Shown piece by piece: positions 55,511 to 64,000 of a DNA stretch of 64,000 nt. The notes below the pieces were generated by a model. The model was not told where the DNA came from. It saw only the letters and a program-made list of their open reading frames with translations, and ran no database searches. Source of the stretch: Diphasiastrum complanatum (Eukaryota > Streptophyta > Lycopodiopsida > Lycopodiales > Lycopodiaceae); the NCBI GenBank assembly GCA_029204225.1, contig CM055108.1:15588722-15652721 (forward strand), written 5' to 3'. Each line of letters starts with the position of its first letter. Positions within the stretch are counted from its first letter, which is position 1. Position numbers and translations under genes: made by a program.

Positions 55511-55789
55511 GGATGTTTGTTGGATATTGCATAAGATGTTTGAATATATTCAGATGCTAGTCATCATGTTATTGCAGTTATATTGACATTATTGTCAATT
55601 TAAATGATGTTTTTATCATTAGATGATACCAATTTAGATGGATAAATCAAAGTATCAATTATATCAAAAATATGTTTATTTGGTGTGTTGTAAATTCTGG
55701 AGTCCATTTTTGAAAATAGACTTTGGGAAAGTCCAAAATTAATTTGGAGACAGTATTAGCAGTACACTCCATATCGTTAGAAAATGATG
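55511..55789. other. AT-rich junction before gypsy C pol
   Basis: Between the copia C breakpoint and recognisable gypsy RT. It may be decayed gypsy C linker sequence; no motif can be assigned until about 55780. Confidence 0.3.
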
Positions 55790-56560
55790 CAAAGCCAGTC
55801 CAAGCGAAGCCTTAACATTGTAATCCGCTCTATAGAGAGAAAATTAAAGAAGATATACAAAGATTACTAGCTGTGGGTTTCAGTAAAGAAATTGAACATA
55901 CAACATGGTTATTGTCCATAATGGTGGTTCTCAAGAAAAATGGTAAATTAAGGATATGTGTGGATCAAAAAGATATAAATAAAGTCACAAAAAAGGACCA
56001 CTTTCCTTTACCATTAACCGACGCCATATTGGAAGGGATGGCAGGAGCAAAGGCAATGAGTTTTTTATATGGCTTTAGCGGTTATTTTCTTATTCGATTA
56101 GATCCTAAAGACATTCATAAAATAGCATTTGCCACAAAGTTTTTTTGGTACATATGCATATCAGGTAATGCCATTCGGACTCTGTAACGCTCCATCAACA
56201 TTTCAAAAAGTAATGCAGTTTGCGTTTAAAGATCTACTGCATAAGATTTTAGAGATATATCTAGATTATTGGTGTTAAATCTAAAAATTGTGACCATCTT
56301 GATTGTCTCAAAAAAGTTTTGATCCAATGCAAAAAATATGGAATTTGGCTGAATCTAGAGAAATGTCAGATTTGGGTGACACATGGTGTTGTCTTAGGAC
56401 ATATCCGGCTAAGCTAAAAGTTATCCAAGAAATGCTGCTACCAGCCACGATAAAAGAGATTTATATCTTCGTAGGCCAATGTAATTATTATCGTATATTT
56501 ATTCTTGATTTTGCAGGAAAAGCCAAATTAATTTATGAAGTGATTACGGATCCAAAATAG
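55790..56560 (+). pseudogene. Gypsy C reverse transcriptase
   Basis: The frame begins N-P-L-Y-R-E-K-I-K-E-D-I and continues V-G-F, N-G-K-L-R-I-C-V-D, K-K-D-H-F-P-L-P-L-T-D-A-I-L and F-S-G-Y. The frame shifts near 56150-56190. The active-site region around 56255-56275 encodes Y-L-D followed by a broken codon run, so the second Asp is not read in frame. Downstream K-C-Q-I-W-V-T-H-G-V-V-L-G and A-T-I-K-E-I-Y-I-F-V-G form the RT thumb. It is inactive. Confidence 0.85.
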
Positions 56561-57034
56561 ACCAAAGAAAGAATACAAGCAATTGAGGATTTGAAGCACT
56601 CACTTCTCACTGCACCCATTCTCCGAGCACCAAACTATCAATTAGAATTCCATGTTAATACTCACTCTAGTAAGTATGCTATTGGAGTCATCCTAACACA
56701 ACCAGGAGAAATCGGGAAAGACTACCCGATTCGTTTCCTCAACCGACAACTAGTCCCTGTTGAAGTAAATTATCCACGACTAAAAGAGAGGCTTTAGCAA
56801 TGATATATGTTGTACAAAAGTTATGACATTATTTATTAAGAAATCAATTTGAATTCTATCATGATAATCAAGCATTGCTATATCTATTGAATAGACCATG
56901 CAACACTGGTCGTATAGAATGATGGTTACTCATCCTTCTAGAGTTCAACTTTAAAATTATCGTTAGGAAAGGTAAGCAACATTTTCTTGCTGACCATTTA
57001 TCCAAGATAGCATCAGCCATCACAAAACCTATAA
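56561..57034 (+). pseudogene. Gypsy C RNase H
   Basis: L-T-A-P-I-L-R-A-P, then H-V-N-T-H-S-S-K-Y-A-I-G-V-I-L-T-Q-P-G, where the family has D-A-S in place of T-H-S, so the first catalytic Asp is lost. F-L-N-R-Q-L and Y-P-R-L-K-E-R follow. After a stop at 56798 the frame continues with decayed R-H-Y-L/D-H-L-S-K motifs to about 57010. Confidence 0.8.
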
Positions 57035-58230
57035 ATGACAATCTATCGGATGCCTACCTATTCCAAGATGGGCCAAAGACGATCTATCACTACTCCTAGA
57101 TGGGCCAAAGACCTAGTCTCATTTTTATTAACCGGAGTAATGAATCCAACTATGTCTAGAGTTGATAAGCGCAAATTGATTTTGAAGTCTAGACCTTACC
57201 TTCTAATTGCTAGACAATTGTATGAAGAAGATGTAGCTAGAATAATCAGGAGATGCATTAATGAGGATGACAAAGAACAAATAATTTTTCTATCGCATGA
57301 AGGTGAAGGAGGAGGGCACTTCTCGTTTGACAATACCGCTAAGAAAATATTATTAGCTGGATATTGGTGGCCGACGTTATTTAAGGACACTTATGCACAA
57401 ATCAAAAGCTATGATGTCTGCCAAGAATCAAAACTCCTCAACAAGCTAATTTTATGCCTTTAGCTTCAATAATCGAAGGAGAAGCATTTCATAAGTGGAG
57501 AATTGATTTTATAGGACTGATCAGCCCAACCACCCGAGGTCAGATATATCTTAGTGGCCAGTGACTACGCTACAAATTGGGTAGACGTTAGAGAAATGAA
57601 ACAAGCTATTGCCAAAGTTACAGCCAAGTTTTTGTATGAAAATATTATCCCCCGATTCGGTTGTCCAATTGAGTTAGTGAGTGACAAAGGCACTCACTTC
57701 CTAAATGATGTTGTACATAACCTCCTAGCCCATTACTTTGTGAAGCATCTCAAAATTATTCCATACTATCCTTGATGCAATGGGTTAGCGTAATTCTCAA
57801 ACAAGATCATCCGTCGAATTCTGACCAAAATAGTTGAAGCCAGATGAAACAATTGGGAAACAAAATTATGTTCAGCTATTTGGGCCTTCAAAACCACACC
57901 GCGTATATCCACGAAGGGACACCCTTTTAGTTGGTTTACAGCCAAGAGGCGGTACTATCGGTTGAATTTATCATTCCGTCTTTACGAGTTGCATATTTTG
58001 AGCAACTTGGTGAGGAAGCAACCATCAAGGGCCAATTTATTAACCTTCACAAACTCTGTGAAATCTAGTTATTAAGCTATCATGCACAGCTAGTAAACAA
58101 ACGTAAATAGAAGGCCTGGCATGATAATCATATTCGATTTAAGGAATTGTCTCTGGCGATCAAGTTCTACTCTATAAAACTCAAAAGATTAAACCAAGTA
58201 AACTCAAATTCCAAGCGAGACTGATACCTG
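57035..58230 (+). pseudogene. Gypsy C integrase
   Basis: The zinc finger region H-E-G-E-G-G-G-H-F...K-S-Y-D-V-C-Q (about 57295-57425) has Tyr where the first Cys of C-x2-C should be. The core begins W-R-I-D-F-I-G (about 57500), then S-D-Y-A-T-N-W-V and, at about 57690, D-K-G-T-H-F with the catalytic Asp. The C-terminal part to 58230 is full of stops. A short duplication (agatgggccaaagac) lies at 57068 and 57102. Confidence 0.82.
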
Positions 58231-58747
58231 ACTACCCCCCTAGTCCCCCTCCATCTTGTTCATCCTTAACCGATGTATAGTCTTAAGATAGAATAAGTTT
58301 CATTGATGTTTCGAATAGGGATTGTATGGCAATAGGCTTGGACTTTAACTGAAGGATTGCCAAAGGACAATAACTAACAGATTACCATCTAAAACTCGGT
58401 TTTCAGCAACGTAGTGACTCAATGAAATTGCTTTGGATTGAAGGCAAAGTCCATAACTCCAACAGCACAAGCACGAAATGCTTTCAAGAACTGATTCTTT
58501 ACTACAAACTTCAGCGAACAAAGGCTCTCTTCTGTGCCTTTCACGCTATCATAAGGAGGTCATGACCTAGTATAGGTGAACCCAGGCTTTGGCATTTACA
58601 AGCTGCAATGCATGTCAAAGGCTAGTTTGCCTTTCAAAGAAAGGCAAAAATTTTAAAATTATTTTATTCGAATGGCAAACTTGAAAATTCCTCTTTCATT
58701 TGAAATGCAACTTTAAAAAGTCAAATGTCATGCTATTTTGAAATTTT
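58231..58747. other. Spacer after gypsy C
   Basis: No coding region is seen. It may contain the 3' UTR and LTR remnant of gypsy C, but no matching 5' LTR was found. Confidence 0.3.
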
Positions 58748-58789
58748 TTAAATTTTGCTATAAAATATAACAGAAATATATGTATAAGT

Positions 58790-59480
58790 AGGGTAACTTG
58801 AAATCAGACCATCAATTTCGAGCAACACATTTTGGCAGCCCCACCACTCATCATCAATGGTGAAGTCAACACACTTTCCACAATCTGCAGAAAAACCATG
58901 AACAGCCTCATAGTGTCTCTTCTCATACTCCAATGCAGCTTGCCATGACACATTGTTGCCAGGATCAGCCACAACAGATGCAACGTTTTGCAATGCTCTC
59001 ATCTCAATACCTCTGACATCAGTGTTGTAGCGCATATAACCATCTCTTGACAAGCAACCAGTCAGCTTCATACCAATTTCAGGTGGCACACCCATAGAAT
59101 TCAACCTTTTTATGACTCTTACCTGTGCACTTTTATTTTAAATCAACCCTAAGTCACAACCAGGAATATCTTTCACCATAACTTTCATCCACCTTGCAAT
59201 AGTCTTCAAACCCACTCTAGATTTTAAAAACCACTGCACAAAAAACTAATAATAACAAAAATAATACATAGAATGAAGAAAACAAAACATTGGAACAAAC
59301 AATTAGACAAATACACCAAAAGCTTACCATAACAAGATTCCATCAAGCTCCATCTATAACACGAAGAAAAATTGGATGCAAACAACCATCAGCTACGTCA
59401 GATTTGCCAATTTTTGGCAATTCTTCACACTTGAGACCAAAGAAGATGTCAACACATATCCATGATATTCATCTACCAAA
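58790..59480 (-). pseudogene. Tyrosine-recombinase-like (Crypton/DUF3504-like) fragment
   Basis: Three minus-strand blocks fall in the order expected for a tyrosine recombinase catalytic domain. Block 1 (about 59460-59330): F-F-G-L-K-C-E-E-L-x-K-I-x-K-S-D. Block 2 (about 59237-59150): V-G-L-K-T-I-A-R-W-M-K. Block 3 (59130-58800): R-L-N-S-M-G-V-P-P-E-I-G-M-K-L-T-G-C, then Y-M-R-Y-N. The T-G-C position is normally T-G-H, and the Y-x-R-Y segment lies where the nucleophile Tyr is found. Intron-like junctions (GTGCAG and TTATG|GTAAGC) separate blocks 1 and 2. In-frame stops and the lost His argue for decay. Assignment is by motif memory only. Confidence 0.42.
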
Positions 59481-59838
59481 GAAAAGTAGATTTACTATAC
59501 TTGAGGTCCAATGAGAACCAGCTGTACACAGTGACTTGCTAGTCGGTGGGACATGCATCTAATAAGTAGCAACTTGAGTTATGTAGGAGTTGACACCAAA
59601 AATGAAGTGTACGTATAATCTCTTCTAGTGAGAGAGAGTGCATATGCTCTTGGTTTTGAAAAAGAAATTCATGGTTCTTGTATTGATTCCTCCTATGCAA
59701 ATTGGTGATCATGTTGTATAAAAACATTAGCATGGTATTAAAGCCTAGCACGATTGTGCACATAATAGAGATGTTGTGAGTGCAATTCAAGAGATCGATG
59801 TTTTCTACCATTTAACACTAGATTTATTTTCAGCACAT

Positions 59839-59860
59839 TTTTGTGCGCATGCGCACAAAA
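59839..59860. repeat. Perfect 22-bp palindrome with GCGCATGCGC core
   Basis: The reverse complement of these 22 bases is identical. The alternating purine-pyrimidine core TGTGCGCATGCGCACA is a Z-DNA-prone type of sequence. No gene is adjacent. Confidence 0.9.
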
Positions 59861-59989
59861 GTGCGAATAAAACCCTTGGTCACTTGACGAGACATAACAT
59901 GCATTTAAATGATTGAAACTTCAATCTTTCAATTGTATGTGAAATTAGACTTGACTCTTCATTGTGTTATAGAAAGACTTACATTTTTT

Positions 59990-60560
59990 TCCTCTCAATT
60001 GATGGCAATTTGCCTCCAAAAAACTTCAATTTTCAGCACTTTTCAGCACTTCACATGGGTAACTTTAGGTGCACGTATATATCTCTATAGGACTCTAAAT
60101 TTGAATTTTGTTTTATAGACATGTTTCTATGGTCATAAAGGATTTTTGAATTTAGACAACCTAAGAAAGGGTGATAAAAAGCACCTCCAAAAGAGCTGCA
60201 ACTTTTTAGCACCTTTCAATAATTTTCAGTACTTTTCAGAACTTGACATGGGTAATTTTAGATGCATATCGGCTATCTCTACATAACTCCAAACTGAAAA
60301 CAATTTGAGAGACATGTTTCTATGGTCATATAATACTTTTTAAAGTAGACAAACCAAAAAAATATTGTTAAAATCATGGTATTATACACTCATATATGAT
60401 ATTTCCACTTTTGGTGATTTTTATCAGCACTTAAAAGAATAACTTTGAATGCACGTATCTATCTCCATAAATTTCCAAATTTAATTTTTTTTGTATAGGC
60501 ATATTTCTATAATCATATAGGAATTTTAAGAGTAGACAAGCTAAAAATTGAATGTAAAAT
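59990..60560. repeat. Degenerate tandem repeat, about 180-200 bp period, three copies
   Basis: Three copies share 'cagcactt', 'taactttaggtgcacgtat' or variants, 'ctatctc', then 'gacatgtttctatggtcata' or variants, then 'gtagacaa'. The starts are near 60030, 60225 and 60420. No coding potential. Confidence 0.65.
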
Positions 60561-63380
<2,820 letters not shown>

Positions 63381-63530
63381 TTCGACAAGTCGAAGTGTGA
63401 CGTCCCAGTAAAAAATTCGAAAATCAGAGTCCGACGATCAGGAAATATGGGCGGCAACCAATTTTTCAAAGGCATGTCGGATTCCGACTTGCAAACGTGG
63501 ATATGACTTCATAGATTTTTAAAAAAAAAA

Positions 63531-63756
63531 TACATGTAATTCGACGGACGTTGGAATCCGACGTCCACGTCGGCAAGCCAAAAAACCTGTCCACGACATC
63601 TGGCACATTCGTCCGGGCCTGAATGGGCACAGACGTAAAGAAAAAATACATGTAATCCGACGGACGTCGGAATCCGACGTCCACGTCGGCAAGCCAAAAA
63701 GCCTGTCCACGACATCTGGCACATTCGTCCGGGCCTGAATGGGCACAGACGTCGGA
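63531..63756. repeat. 116-bp tandem repeat, two copies, with CGGAnTCCG palindromes
   Basis: Units start at 63531 and 63647 with 'tacatgtaat' and are nearly identical, including the stretch 'ccgtccacgtcggcaagcc'-like core and 'cctgaatgggcacagacgt'. The second copy holds a perfect inverted repeat GACGTCGGAATCCGACGTC at 63663-63681. A related one, GACGTCGGATTCCGACGTC, lies just beyond at 63774-63792, and a shorter one near 63468-63490. Open minus-strand frames across the units are a by-product of the repeat. Confidence 0.85.
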
Positions 63757-64000
63757 TTTTGATGTATTTGAAAGACGTCGGATTCCGACGTCTGTTTCAA
63801 TCTTCGAGTTTGCGCGATCCAGCGCCTTCTCTCTCACTTTGTTTTTTGCAGATTTGAACATCTTTGGAGCGATTGAGGGCGATTGAAGACTAGTGCTCAA
63901 GGGCTTGAAGATCAGTGCTTTAGGGTGCTTGACGATCGGTGCTTGAAGATCATTGTTTGAGGTTGGTGTTTGATTTTTGTTTGTTTGTTTGAGGTTGATG
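63757..64000. other. Window end with short degenerate repeats
   Basis: After the palindrome at 63774-63792, the phrase 'gcttgaagatc' and variants ('gcttgacgatc') recur from 63900 to 63955. Nothing else is identified. Confidence 0.4.

Noticed and set aside
63466-63900. Minus-strand frames with repeated 'MCQMSWTGFLACRR'-like peptides.
   Set aside because: The peptide repeat is only the translation of the 116-bp tandem repeat; there is no plausible start or domain.

Overview
This window is nuclear DNA from a land plant with a repeat-rich genome. The evidence is one intron-containing plant gene of the DUF3527 family, a decayed copy of the chloroplast co-chaperonin CPN20, several Ty1/copia and Ty3/gypsy retrotransposons, a tRNA-derived SINE head, foldback MITE-like elements and long GA/CT microsatellites. 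I cannot name the species; a large-genome fern, lycophyte or seed plant would fit. There are no bacterial operons, CRISPR arrays or intact tRNA/rRNA genes.

Layout. 1-1976: a diverged direct-repeat pair. 1977-2646: a hAT-like MITE candidate. 2687-17764: a 15 kb composite made only of one non-autonomous LTR retrotransposon family, arranged as a giant inverted repeat (LTR-internal-LTR-internal | internal-LTR-internal-LTR) and flanked by the 5-bp direct repeat GATCT. 17770-18060: a degenerate minisatellite into which the composite inserted. 18245-18545: CPN20 pseudogene. 19541-20252: a possible LTR. 22328-26009 (minus): the only convincing host gene, two coding exons and about 1181 residues. 26-29 kb: AT-rich spacer. 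29.3-36 kb: a decayed copia element (minus) between two copies of a dispersed repeat, followed by two foldback clusters and a SINE head. 36-39.6 kb: mostly unique spacer with unrecognised coding-like remnants. 39606-40850: a solo LTR of the same family as the 15 kb composite, with its own 5-bp TSD (ATTGA). 40.86-45.0 kb: the 5' half of a gypsy element. 45.0-58.2 kb: a second gypsy element split by a nest of minus-strand fragments (a gypsy RT-RNase H piece, one copia element, and the 3' part of another). 58.8-59.5 kb: a decayed tyrosine-recombinase-like fragment. 59.5-64 kb: spacer with palindromes, microsatellites and a 116-bp tandem repeat.

Function. Only the DUF3527 gene looks expressed as protein. 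The retroelement coding regions are all interrupted. The 2.6-kb internal region of the LTR family has a primer-binding site and polypurine tract but no gag or pol that I can recognise, so it would have to be mobilised in trans. The strongest unexplained signals are the palindromic LTR composite and its nested breakpoints, the repeated hairpins in the element's leader, the GGCGCC palindrome array in the LTR, and the recombinase-like fragment.
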